A stretch of DNA of 6,828 nucleotides from assembly GCA_021836665.1 (NCBI GenBank), contig JAKBHQ010000048.1:1-6828 (forward strand). Direction: 5' to 3'. Shown one piece after another: positions 1 through 6,828 of this stretch. Within the stretch, counting starts at the first letter, position 1. Each line of letters begins with the position of its first letter. Under the pieces are notes generated by a model. That model ran no database searches and was not told where the DNA came from. It saw only the letters and a program-made list of their open reading frames with translations. Position numbers and translations under genes: made by a program. Source of the stretch: Thermoplasmata archaeon. Lineage in GTDB: Bacteria > Actinomycetota > Acidimicrobiia > Acidimicrobiales > Acidimicrobiaceae.

Positions 1-701
1 TTAGCAATGACGAAGCCAGAACCCTCCTGGATTTGACCACAGCCGAGGCCCTCAATTTTGACCACCGAAGCCTGAGACTCGGCCAGTATTTTGGCGACTG
101 CGGCTGAGCTCGGTAGGCCCACCGGCCCCGCCAACTGCGGTGGAATCGAGGCGAAAACGGGAGGGAAGCCGGCCGATCCCATTAGCCGGTCTATTTTGGC
201 AAAAAGTGACGGAGCCGGGGGCATCACCTTGTCGATCGCCCGGACAATCTCGGAGTTCGCCACCTGGGCACTGATAGTGGAGAAGGGTGAATTGATCGCT
301 ATTGCGGCGATTACCCAAGCCCCAAGGAGTGTTGCGAGAACGGAGATTCCCGAACCTAAGATTGCGTCTATCGAGCCTAGGTGAAACCTGCGGAGCGACT
401 TGAAAATTTCGGTCCCGGCTTTTCTTCCTAGTCCAGCGAGGATCGAAGCACAGATAAACAGGGTTAATAGGGCAATGATCGTCTTTAGCACCCCGGGCTT
501 GACTACCGAACCAATTATCGGAGCTAATAGTGCCCCAATGATCATTCCTACCCAGAACCCACCGTAGGAGCCGAGTTGGACCGCGGCTCCTAGCTTGGTC
601 CCTCGAGCGGCAGCGAAGGCCACCGCGATGAGTACCAAGAGATCTACTAAGTCAAAGCCAGCGATGACCGATGTAATGGTGTGTGTCGACGCAAGAATCA
701 C
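1..701 (-). CDS. marP: MarP-like membrane serine protease, N-terminal part (CvpA domain plus start of protease domain; runs off left edge)
   Basis: Reading the minus strand from GTG at 701 gives 233 codons with no stop before the window edge. Residues about 16-34, 39-63, 71-92 and 113-137 are four hydrophobic helices of the CvpA (colicin V production) type, opening with FDLVDLLVLIAVAFAAARG. A periplasmic linker follows, then SVVKIEGLGCGQIQEGSGFV at 212-231. That is how the chymotrypsin-like domain of actinobacterial MarP begins; Cys221 sits where Mycobacterium tuberculosis MarP has a disulfide cysteine. The His-Asp-Ser triad would lie beyond the edge and cannot be checked. In M. tuberculosis MarP supports acid resistance by periplasmic proteolysis; the same role here is inference. 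GTG 701 is the only common start codon in frame before the first helix, but its ribosome site is weak. The gene lies 62 bases downstream of the GGDEF-EAL gene, same strand, no terminator seen between, so an operon is possible. Alternative: a CvpA protein with another protease-like tail. Confidence 0.8.
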   Translation of the reverse strand, partial: MILASTHTITSVIAGFDLVDLLVLIAVAFAAARGTKLGAAVQLGSYGGFWVGMIIGALLAPIIGSVVKPGVLKTIIALLTLFICASILAGLGRKAGTEIFKSLRRFHLGSIDAILGSGISVLATLLGAWVIAAIAINSPFSTISAQVANSEIVRAIDKVMPPAPSLFAKIDRLMGSAGFPPVFASIPPQLAGPVGLPSSAAVAKILAESQASVVKIEGLGCGQIQEGSGFVIA

Positions 702-763
702 TTTTTTACCCGTATAAACCCTAGTAGGCCGACAAAGGAGACGGGATGGTAAATGACAAGGTC

Positions 764-2533
764 TTAATCTGCCTGATCCGGAGGTTGGTTGCCTGACAAG
801 GAGAAGACCATTTCTAGACCCTCGGCCGAGATTGGCCTCGCTAGCTGATATCCGGCGACGGAGTCGATCCCGATATCTTTTAGAAACTTCAACTGGTCGG
901 CATTCTCTACGCCGATGGCGCAGACCGAGGTGCCCAAGCTACGGACGAGATCCGTGGTGGACAGGATAACCTTTCGCGCTACCTCCGAAGTGTCGACTAA
1001 CTCAATCATCGATTTTGCAAATTTAACTTGGTCAAAACTGAACTTGGTCAAAACTGAAAGGCCAGCGCCATCCTCGCCAAGGTTGTCGAGGTTCAATCCA
1101 ATTCCATACTCCGACAAAGCGTGAAGTTGTGCTTCGCTGCGACCCCACGACCTTCCGGTTAGCCCCCCGACCGAAATATCGAGCCAGATCGGCAGGTGCT
1201 CTCCACTTCTGCTCTCTAGCATGTGTATGAGCTCAAAGGCTAGCGCTGAGTCCTTGAGGTAGCTCTCTGAAACGTTGACGTCGATTCGAATGTCCAATCC
1301 AGGAAAGCGATTACACCAAAGGACGCTCTGATTTATCGCCTGTTCCAGGACTATTCGAGCCAATTCTCTGCCAAGACCCATCTCTTCGGCAAGGGGTGCG
1401 AACATCCCCGCCCCGAGCTGGCCTTTTTCAGGATGATCCCAACGGGCTAGAGCCTCGACTGCTACCATTCTCATGTCGGCCAATTCGTAAATTGGCAGAT
1501 AAAGGAGAGAGATCTGCCCACCGCTAATTGCTTCTCGCAAAAGGGCTTTGTCAGTCTGTACTCTAAGGTTCGCTAGATAATTAATTCCCTGGTAGAGCTC
1601 TATTCCGCCAGGTCCGCTCCGCTTTGCGACCGAACGGGCCTTGGAGGACATCGAAAGGATCTCATCTGCGGTGGGTTCTGAATCTGTTGAGACCCTGGCA
1701 ACACCGATCGATGCTGTAAGGAGGACAGGTTCGTCATCTTCATCAACCTTGAAGGGGCCGGCGAGGCAAGTTTGCACCGATCGTCCGAGCCAGGTCGCCG
1801 TCTCGTCTGAGTTGATTCCGGTAATTACCAGGACGAAGACGTCTGAAAATAGTCGTCCCAAGAATCCTTTGCCACCGAATGACCCCTGGAGTCGAGCGGC
1901 TATCGACTTAAGGATCTGGTCGCCATAGCTGATGCTGTAGTTTTCATTTATCGCAGAGAAGCCGTCTATGTCGATTACTAGCGTACATATTTCGAGAAGT
2001 TCATCTGATCTGACTAGTTCAGTTATGTGATTGATAACTTGCGAGACATTCGCAAGACCGGTAAGCGGATCGACCCATGAAGAGTCGTGCGAACGGCTGA
2101 CTATTCGACCTAGAAGGTCGATAACATTTTTTTGAACAGGAGATGGATCGACTTGCTCAATGAAAAGTTCTATAAAGGTGCCGGCGTCTTCGTCTAGCTG
2201 AATAGTCGCTGGGAGATGGGGTACGGACTTGGTATCGATCTTACCTATCAGGATTGAATCGATTATCCAGGCCTTCAGTTTGGTACCCGAAACATCTTTT
2301 GCGCTGCATGCGTTCACAAAGCCCTTTGAAAGGTAGGACTGGCTCGCCTCAACGTCGGGGGAATTGCCTATTGAGATTGCGCAGATGGTTCCGGTGATGA
2401 TGTCCAACGAGAGTTGGAAAGGTGGAAGTAGTTCTGTTTGGGTCGCATCAAAATCTGGCCCCAGATCCAAGGGGTCGCCCATAGATATGAACTCATCTCC
2501 TTCAATTGTAAAAGAGCTAAATTGTCTATCCAT
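764..2533 (-). CDS. GGDEF-EAL domain protein with degenerate active sites (c-di-GMP signalling family)
   Basis: This 589-residue protein has no obvious membrane helix or signal peptide, so it is probably cytoplasmic. Residues 1-150 are an unrecognised region. The GGDEF domain runs from DPLTGLAN (155-162) to about 315 and keeps the metal-site DID (188-190), but the signature GGDEF reads FSDVF (229-233). The EAL domain spans about 325-580. It keeps Glu360 of EAL, Asn420, Asp483 and Lys504, but has Asp452 for a metal-binding Glu, Asn484 for the second Asp of DDFG, Ala506 for the Asp of LKID, Ile540 for the Glu of AEGVE, and Ala560 for the Gln of QGY. Active members make or cleave cyclic di-GMP; these losses suggest neither activity, and a binding or protein-interaction role (inference). 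ATG 2533 has no good ribosome site. ATG 2482 (Met18) has AAGGAG 14 bases ahead, so the start is uncertain. The gene may be co-transcribed with the marP-like gene. Confidence 0.88.
   Translation of the reverse strand: MDRQFSSFTIEGDEFISMGDPLDLGPDFDATQTELLPPFQLSLDIITGTICAISIGNSPDVEASQSYLSKGFVNACSAKDVSGTKLKAWIIDSILIGKIDTKSVPHLPATIQLDEDAGTFIELFIEQVDPSPVQKNVIDLLGRIVSRSHDSSWVDPLTGLANVSQVINHITELVRSDELLEICTLVIDIDGFSAINENYSISYGDQILKSIAARLQGSFGGKGFLGRLFSDVFVLVITGINSDETATWLGRSVQTCLAGPFKVDEDDEPVLLTASIGVARVSTDSEPTADEILSMSSKARSVAKRSGPGGIELYQGINYLANLRVQTDKALLREAISGGQISLLYLPIYELADMRMVAVEALARWDHPEKGQLGAGMFAPLAEEMGLGRELARIVLEQAINQSVLWCNRFPGLDIRIDVNVSESYLKDSALAFELIHMLESRSGEHLPIWLDISVGGLTGRSWGRSEAQLHALSEYGIGLNLDNLGEDGAGLSVLTKFSFDQVKFAKSMIELVDTSEVARKVILSTTDLVRSLGTSVCAIGVENADQLKFLKDIGIDSVAGYQLARPISAEGLEMVFSLSGNQPPDQAD
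1025..1056. repeat. Perfect 16-base tandem repeat, two copies, inside the EAL domain
   Basis: AACTTGGTCAAAACTG occurs at 1025-1040 and again at 1041-1056 with no gap, and period 16 continues for two more bases. It encodes residues 493-503 (SVLTKFSFDQV) of the GGDEF-EAL protein. As 16 is not a multiple of three, the two copies are read in different frames. The surrounding protein still matches the family without a gap: DNLG...FSFD has the same 19-residue length as the usual DDFG...FPFD. Loss or gain of one copy would shift the frame. Confidence 0.9.
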
Positions 2534-2606
2534 TTGGCATACTCACGATGCTTTGGGGCGGTCGAAAACGTGCTGCACTGGTCTAGTTATCGGCACTGAA
2601 GGCTAA

Positions 2607-2634
2607 ATCTTAATTGGGCTTTCCTGCCAATCAA
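2607..2634 (-). promoter_or_regulatory. Candidate sigma-70-type promoter for the GGDEF-EAL gene
   Basis: On the minus strand TTGATT (2634-2629) is followed after 16 bases by TAAGAT (2612-2607). Each matches the -35 or -10 consensus at four or more of six positions. The site would give a leader of roughly 70 bases before ATG 2533. An ATTGG/CCAAT dyad (2613-2617 with 2627-2631) lies mostly in the spacer, where a regulator could bind. This is a match by eye only. Confidence 0.35.
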
Positions 2635-2719
2635 GGCGATATATTCCTCCTTGGTGTAAATGACCAAAAATACTTACCCAACAATTCAATAATATGGTAC
2701 TTCCCGCTAGTGTGACCGT

Positions 2720-2724
2720 GGAGG
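2720..2724 (+). promoter_or_regulatory. Ribosome binding site GGAGG deciding a TTG start for the CopD-like gene
   Basis: GGAGG ends nine bases before TTG 2734, a normal spacing. The alternative ATG at 2749, in the same frame, would be 24 bases from this site and has only a poor GAGGG 15 bases ahead. The site therefore favours the TTG start. Confidence 0.55.
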
Positions 2725-2733
2725 TGGCGAGGG

Positions 2734-3138
2734 TTGCTGGCTAGTGGAATGGATATCTTTCGGCTTACGCTGCACGTTTTGGCGGCGTCGATATGGGTTG
2801 GAGGGCAGATAACCCTGGCGGGTCTGGTGCCGACTCTTAGGAAAGAGGGGAAAGAGGTTACCAAGGCCGTGGCGAATGCTTTTGCTCGACTATCGTGGCC
2901 TACCTATTTTATTTTGGTGATTACCGGTCTGTGGAATACGACCACCTTCGATATGGCGAAGATGTCAACCGCGTGGAAGATCGTCCTTGGCATCAAGATT
3001 GTCGTCTTTGGGATTGCCGGTCTCTCGGCTTATTTGCATCAGAGAGCAAAGTCCCCGATTGCGAATGGAGTGTGGGGCGCAATAACCGCCCTGTCTTCAG
3101 TAGCGGTACTGGTGATGGGGATAGCCCTAGCGGGCTAA
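2734..3138 (+). CDS. Small four-helix membrane protein, CopD-like family
   Basis: This 134-residue protein is almost wholly membrane-embedded. Helices lie at about 10-33, 53-69, 82-102 and 111-132. The first carries LHVLAASIWVGG (13-24), a His-x6-Trp-x-Gly-Gly pattern seen in CopD-type copper-resistance membrane proteins and similar to the first helix of HemJ-like proteins. His102 at the end of helix three (YLHQR) is the other candidate metal or heme ligand. Full CopD proteins are longer, so this is a compact relative, complete for its own group. Copper, heme or another substrate cannot be decided from sequence. The start is taken as TTG 2734 because of GGAGG nine bases upstream; ATG 2749 (Met6) is the alternative. 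The gene is divergent from the GGDEF-EAL gene and 206 bases ahead of gltB, with a possible terminator at its stop codon, so co-transcription with gltB is not required. Confidence 0.8.
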   Translation: MLASGMDIFRLTLHVLAASIWVGGQITLAGLVPTLRKEGKEVTKAVANAFARLSWPTYFILVITGLWNTTTFDMAKMSTAWKIVLGIKIVVFGIAGLSAYLHQRAKSPIANGVWGAITALSSVAVLVMGIALAG

Positions 3139-3144
3139 ATTTCT
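3122..3144 (+). terminator. Weak candidate intrinsic terminator overlapping the stop codon of the CopD-like gene
   Basis: TAGCCC (3122-3127) pairs with GGGCTA (3132-3137) around a four-base loop and is followed by AATTTCT. The stem is only six pairs and the T-run is short and interrupted, so termination would be partial at best. Confidence 0.3.
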
Positions 3145-3344
3145 CGCTCGCGAATAGCTAGAAGACAACCCGCCAGCGAGAGAACTCAGTGGCCCTTTTC
3201 AATTTTGCTAAAAACCATAGCAGAACCGGCATCTTTGAGCTGGTAAATTTGATAGCTCAAAGCTTTGGGCCAGAGCCGTCTCGAAGATGCACCAACGAAA
3301 ATATTTCGCCAGCCAGTGCAATCGATTTGATGAAGGAGTCTTTG
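3139..3344 (+). promoter_or_regulatory. gltB upstream region with competing RNA hairpins (candidate regulatory leader)
   Basis: A perfect nine-base inverted repeat, CTTTGAGCT/AGCTCAAAG, sits at 3233-3241 and 3254-3262 with a 12-base loop. It is flanked by a five-pair hairpin (3206-3210 with 3218-3222), and both could be enclosed by TGGCCC/GGGCCA (3190-3195 with 3267-3272), making a three-way junction. The left arm can instead pair further downstream: 3229-3239 with 3280-3290, eleven pairs including one U-G. These folds exclude each other. A further hairpin (3288-3292 with 3316-3320) overlaps the second fold. No T-run and no known riboswitch consensus is seen, and no clear promoter was found. 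The region is also open in the gltB frame from 3162, so part of it could be coding. A protein operator at the dyad is an alternative. Confidence 0.35.
3332..3338 (+). promoter_or_regulatory. Ribosome binding site of gltB
   Basis: GAAGGAG ends six bases before ATG 3345. It is the strongest ribosome site in the window. It selects ATG 3345 over the in-frame ATG 3330 and GTG 3189, neither of which has a comparable site. Confidence 0.75.
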
Positions 3345-6300
3345 ATGCCCAAATTGGCACCAGGCCGTTTCGGACTTTATGACCCACAGAATGAGCACGA
3401 TGCCTGTGGGGTGGCCTTTGTTGTCGACGTAGAGGGCCGTAAGAAGCACTCGATCGTGGAGATGGGCATAACTGCGCTGCTGAACCTTGAGCACCGGGGT
3501 GCGTCGGGGGCAGAACCCAATACTGGCGATGGGGCCGGGATCCTAATTCAGAATCCTGATGCATTCTGGCGCAAGAGGGTCGATTTCGAACTGCCGGCCG
3601 AGTTCCACTATGTCACGGGAATAGCCTTTATCGAGCCCGAAGCCGACCCCGGTGTGTTGGAAGGATTTACTCAGATCGTAGCTGAGGAAGGTGCCAGCGT
3701 ACTCGGGTGGCGAGAAGTGCCAACTGATAACTCCTCACTGGGGGCCACAGCGAGGGCCGCCGAGCCCAAGATGCGACAAGTCTTTATCTCTGGGAACCAG
3801 GGAGAGAGCCACATGGTCCTCGAACGACTTGCTTTTGTAATTAGGAAGAGGTCGGAAAGGGAACTGAATGGAATCTATTTCCCATCTTTGTCCGGTCGGA
3901 CCTTTGTTTTCAAGGGTATGCTCACTACGCCCCAGGTGACTAAGTACTTCGCAGATCTGTCTGAACCGGACCTCTCCAGTGCCATAGCACTAGTCCACTC
4001 GAGATTTTCTACCAATACCTTCCCGTCTTGGAGTCTCGCCCATCCCTATCGGCTCATCGCCCACAATGGTGAGATCAATACTCTTAAAGGGAACCGGAAC
4101 TGGATGACCGCCCGGCAGTCGCTTTTGGAAAGTGAAATGATACCGGGTGACCTTGGCCGGATCTTTCCAATCTGCACTCCAGACGCGTCAGATTCGGCCT
4201 CTTTTGACGAAGTTCTAGAGCTGCTTCATATGGCAGGCAGGAGTCTTCCGCACGCCGTTTTGATGATGATCCCCGAAGCGTGGGAAAACCACAAATTTAT
4301 GGACCCAGAAAGAAGGGCCTTCTATCAGTTTCATTCATCGCTGATGGAGCCGTGGGACGGCCCAGCCTCGATCACCTTCACCGACGGGAGCGTCGTAGGA
4401 GCGGTACTCGACCGAAACGGACTTCGACCATCTCGCTACTGGATTACTGAGGATGGCCTAGTCATCTTGGCTTCCGAAGTTGGCGTAATTGAAGTGGACC
4501 AGTCCCGTATAACAAAAAAGGGCCGGCTACAACCCGGGAAGATGTTTCTGATCGACACTTCGCTCGGCCGAATCGTCTCTGATGACGAGATTAAAGCCCA
4601 GCTAGCTTCGCAGCACCCTTACGCTTTTTGGATCAATGAGAACCTGATATCCTTGGACGACCTCCCTCCAAGACATATGCTGGTTCCGCAGCACTCGTCC
4701 GTAGTCGTCGCTCAGAGGGAGTTTGGATACACATCTGAAGAGCTTCGACTGATATTGGCTCCAATGGCGCGTACTGCGATCGAACCGATCGGTTCGATGG
4801 GTTCCGACACACCCATTGCGGTGCTTTCTAAGCGCCCAAGGCTACTCTTCGACTACTTCACTCAGCTTTTCGCCCAAGTAACAAATCCACCCCTCGATGC
4901 GATCAGGGAGGAGTTGGTCACATCCATGGGAGCTACGATCGGCCCTGAAGGTAACCTGCTTTCACCAACTGCTAAATCGGTTCGGCAGATCCATCTACCC
5001 CACCCCATTATCGACAATGATGAGCTGGCAAAGCTGGTCTACATCCACGAAGATGGTGGCGTCGAAGGCTATAGGGCGAAGGTGATCGACGCCCTTTTCG
5101 ATCCGGATGCATCGGGTTTGGGCTTAAAGCTTGCTTTGGATTCGATCAGAGAGCAGGCTTCCTCCGCCATCAAAGAGGGAGCTAATATCATCGTCTTATC
5201 GGACCGGCACTTTACCGAGAGCCTTGCACCGATACCATCCCTGCTGGCGCTTTCCGCCATTCATCACCATTTGGTCCGTGAGCAGACGAGAACTCAAGTT
5301 GGACTGGTGGTCGAGACAGCCGAGGCGAGAGAAGTCCATCACATGGCGCTTTTACTCGGTTATGGCGCAGCGGCTATCAACCCATATCTCGCCTTCGACA
5401 CGATCGTAGACATGATTCGAGAGGGGATTTTGACCGATATTGAACCACGAAAAGCGGTTCGAAATTATGTTAAGTCCGCCACTAAAGGCGTCCTTAAGGT
5501 CATGTCCAAGATGGGGATTTCGACAGTCGCCTCCTATACCGGAGCTCAGGTTTTTGAGGCGATTGGATTAGATCAGACCATCATTGATGAATACTTCTAT
5601 GGCACCCAAAGTCGCATAGGCGGGATTGGCTTGGAGACCATAGCCGATGAGGTGTCGCAGCGTCACGCTCAGGCCCATCTCGTGCGACCTAGTGAGCAGG
5701 CATATCGTGCATTGGATGTCGGAGGTGAATACCAATGGCGCCGGGAGGGCGAATACCACCTCTTCAATCCTGAAACGGTATTTAAGCTCCAACATTCGAC
5801 CCGTTCACGGCGAATGGACCTTTTCCGGGAGTATTCAAAAGCCGTCGATGACCAATCGAGGAATCTGGCGACCATTCGAGGTCTTTTTGAATTCAACACT
5901 GGCCTCAGACCAGCTCTGGATATATCAGAGGTAGAGCCGGTCTCAGAGATAGTCAAGCATTTTTCCACTGGAGCGATGTCCTACGGGTCCATCTCTAAAG
6001 AGGCCCATGAGACATTGGCGATAGCGATGAATCGACTTGGGGGAAAGTCGAATACCGGAGAGGGCGGGGAGGACTCTGACCGCTTTACTCGAGATGCGAA
6101 TGGAGATCTCCGCCGCTCGGCGATAAAGCAGGTGGCTTCGGGCCGATTTGGAGTGACCGCCGAATATCTGACAAACGCAGACGATTTGCAGATCAAGATG
6201 GCCCAAGGGGCGAAGCCCGGCGAGGGCGGACAGCTACCTGGGGAGAAGGTTTATCCGTGGATAGCAAAAACTAGGCATTCGACCGCTGGCGTTGGACTGA

Positions 6301-6828
6301 TCTCGCCCCCACCTCACCACGACATCTACTCTATTGAGGACTTAGCACAATTAATACACGACTTGAAGTCGGCTAATCCATCCGCCCGGGTGCATGTGAA
6401 ACTGGTGTCGGAGGTCGGCGTAGGGACCGTTGCGGCGGGTGTGTCCAAGGCTCACGCCGATGTCGTACTGATTTCAGGAGGCGATGGTGGAACCGGAGCT
6501 TCACCGCTGACCTCTCTCAAACACGCCGGCGCACCGTGGGAGTTGGGCCTCGCCGAGACTCAACAGACCCTTTTGGCTAACGGACTCAGGGATCGGATAG
6601 TCGTACAGGTTGACGGACAATTGAAGACCGGCAGAGATGTAGTAATCGCTGCACTTTTGGGCGCCGAAGAGTTCGGATTCGCAACTGCTCCACTGGTCGT
6701 ATCGGGTTGCGTGATGATGCGTGTATGTCACTTGGATACCTGCCCAGTTGGGATAGCTACCCAAAACCCCGAGTTAAGAAAGCGCTTTTCCGGAAAGCCA
6801 GAGTACGTCGTCACCTTTTTCGAATACA
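3345..6828 (+). CDS. gltB: Glutamate synthase large (alpha) subunit, partial at right edge
   Basis: GltB takes the amide nitrogen of glutamine, passes ammonia through an internal tunnel and combines it with 2-oxoglutarate to give glutamate, using electrons from the GltD subunit. The frame is open for 1161 codons to the edge; the family is usually about 1500, so the C-terminal beta-helix domain and part of the synthase domain are missing. Cys21 (DACGVAF) is the glutaminase nucleophile, so a 20-residue propeptide would be removed. NLEHRGA and [14 protein letters not shown] (Asn241, Gly242) complete the glutaminase site. The central domain ends near MSKMGIST (720-727). The FMN domain has MSYGSIS (from 878), NTGEGGED (903-910), [12 protein letters not shown] (from 951) and [10 protein letters not shown] (1044-1053). 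Cys1122, Cys1128 and Cys1133 form the C-x5-C-x4-C binding site for the 3Fe-4S cluster. No frameshift or missing key residue was found. ATG 3345 was chosen for its ribosome site. gltD would be expected nearby but is not in view. Confidence 0.97.
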   Translation, partial: MPKLAPGRFGLYDPQNEHDACGVAFVVDVEGRKKHSIVEMGITALLNLEHRGASGAEPNTGDGAGILIQNPDAFWRKRVDFELPAEFHYVTGIAFIEPEADPGVLEGFTQIVAEEGASVLGWREVPTDNSSLGATARAAEPKMRQVFISGNQGESHMVLERLAFVIRKRSERELNGIYFPSLSGRTFVFKGMLTTPQVTKYFADLSEPDLSSAIALVHSRFSTNTFPSWSLAHPYRLIAHNGEINTLKGNRNWMTARQSLLESEMIPGDLGRIFPICTPDASDSASFDEVLELLHMAGRSLPHAVLMMIPEAWENHKFMDPERRAFYQFHSSLMEPWDGPASITFTDGSVVGAVLDRNGLRPSRYWITEDGLVILASEVGVIEVDQSRITKKGRLQPGKMFLIDTSLGRIVSDDEIKAQLASQHPYAFWINENLISLDDLPPRHMLVPQHSSVVVAQREFGYTSEELRLILAPMARTAIEPIGSMGSDTPIAVLSKRPRLLFDYFTQLFAQVTNPPLDAIREELVTSMGATIGPEGNLLSPTAKSVRQIHLPHPIIDNDELAKLVYIHEDGGVEGYRAKVIDALFDPDASGLGLKLALDSIREQASSAIKEGANIIVLSDRHFTESLAPIPSLLALSAIHHHLVREQTRTQVGLVVETAEAREVHHMALLLGYGAAAINPYLAFDTIVDMIREGILTDIEPRKAVRNYVKSATKGVLKVMSKMGISTVASYTGAQVFEAIGLDQTIIDEYFYGTQSRIGGIGLETIADEVSQRHAQAHLVRPSEQAYRALDVGGEYQWRREGEYHLFNPETVFKLQHSTRSRRMDLFREYSKAVDDQSRNLATIRGLFEFNTGLRPALDISEVEPVSEIVKHFSTGAMSYGSISKEAHETLAIAMNRLGGKSNTGEGGEDSDRFTRDANGDLRRSAIKQVASGRFGVTAEYLTNADDLQIKMAQGAKPGEGGQLPGEKVYPWIAKTRHSTAGVGLISPPPHHDIYSIEDLAQLIHDLKSANPSARVHVKLVSEVGVGTVAAGVSKAHADVVLISGGDGGTGASPLTSLKHAGAPWELGLAETQQTLLANGLRDRIVVQVDGQLKTGRDVVIAALLGAEEFGFATAPLVVSGCVMMRVCHLDTCPVGIATQNPELRKRFSGKPEYVVTFFEY
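4779..4798. repeat. Perfect 20-base palindrome inside gltB
   Basis: The sequence from 4779 to 4798 equals its own reverse complement, centred on CGATCG with arms ATCGAAC and GTTCGAT. It encodes the conserved GltB stretch IEPIGSM, so the amino acids are under selection and the symmetry depends on codon choice. With no loop it is more likely a double-stranded DNA site, or chance, than an RNA hairpin. Confidence 0.85.

Larger units (their letters stand above)
2534..2733. other. Divergent intergenic control region between the GGDEF-EAL gene and the CopD-like gene
   Basis: These 200 bases separate two genes transcribed away from each other, so both promoters should lie here. The plus-strand half, about 2641-2700, is visibly AT-rich. 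It contains a TTGGT/ACCAA inverted repeat (2651-2655 with 2663-2667, 7-base spacer) and a possible -10 element TAATAT at 2690-2695, for which no convincing -35 partner was found. GCACTG occurs twice in direct orientation (2575-2580 and 2593-2598). The short plus- and minus-strand frames that overlap this region are not convincing as genes. Confidence 0.5.

Noticed and set aside
1..3. TTA at the left edge could be a TAA stop on the minus strand
   Set aside because: It is out of frame with the marP-like reading. The frame puts codon GCT at 5-3 and leaves two bases, so the gene continues past the edge.
91..384. Plus-strand open frame of 97 residues (and a minus-strand one at 52-318)
   Set aside because: Both overlap the marP-like gene in other frames. 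The marP frame alone gives a recognisable protein with membrane helices and the protease-domain start.
3233..3262. The nine-base inverted repeat as an intrinsic terminator for the CopD-like gene
   Set aside because: The stem is good but is followed by CTTTGGGCC rather than a run of T, and it lies about 100 bases past the stop codon.
3186..3564. Two minus-strand open frames upstream of and overlapping gltB
   Set aside because: They overlap the gltB start and glutaminase site in antisense, resemble no family and have no ribosome site I could see.
5730..5760. Near-repeat GGTGAATACCA / GGCGAATACCA in gltB
   Set aside because: It encodes the conserved family motif [15 protein letters not shown], in which GEY occurs twice in GltB generally.
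4897..6764. Several short open frames on both strands in the second half of the window
   Set aside because: All lie within gltB, whose own frame was read codon by codon and is uninterrupted with all expected motifs.
1..6828. CRISPR array, tRNA or rRNA gene, insertion sequence, phage or defence genes
   Set aside because: No regularly spaced repeats, transposase-like frame, terminal inverted repeats or tRNA-like cloverleaf with a CCA end were seen. Nearly all of the window is explained by four conserved-looking genes.

Overview
The window reads as ordinary chromosomal DNA from a bacterium, most likely an actinobacterium. The best clue is the left-edge gene, which joins a CvpA-like four-helix membrane domain to the start of a trypsin-like protease domain. 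This is the MarP arrangement typical of Actinobacteria. Base composition looks close to half GC by eye, low for that phylum. A moderate-GC lineage such as the acid-associated Acidimicrobiia would fit, but that placement is inference.

The layout is two divergent pairs around a 200-base control region (2534-2733). To the left, on the minus strand, lies a 589-residue GGDEF-EAL protein. It is followed after 62 bases by the marP-like gene, which runs off the left edge. To the right, on the plus strand, lies a small four-helix membrane protein of CopD-like type. A 206-base gap with strong potential RNA structure follows, then gltB, the large subunit of NADPH-type glutamate synthase. gltB is open for 1161 codons to the right edge, and its last few hundred residues are outside the window.

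The gene functions are not obviously one pathway. gltB is central nitrogen assimilation. The GGDEF-EAL protein belongs to the c-di-GMP signalling families but has lost key catalytic residues in both domains, so it more likely senses or binds than makes or degrades the nucleotide. It may be co-transcribed with the marP-like gene, which would link a signalling protein to envelope or acid stress. The CopD-like protein cannot be assigned a substrate.

No RNA gene, insertion sequence, phage gene or CRISPR array was seen, and no clearly new system. The points most worth a second look are the doubly degenerate GGDEF-EAL protein, the mutually exclusive hairpins in the gltB leader, a perfect 16-base tandem repeat inside the EAL domain and a perfect 20-base palindrome inside gltB.
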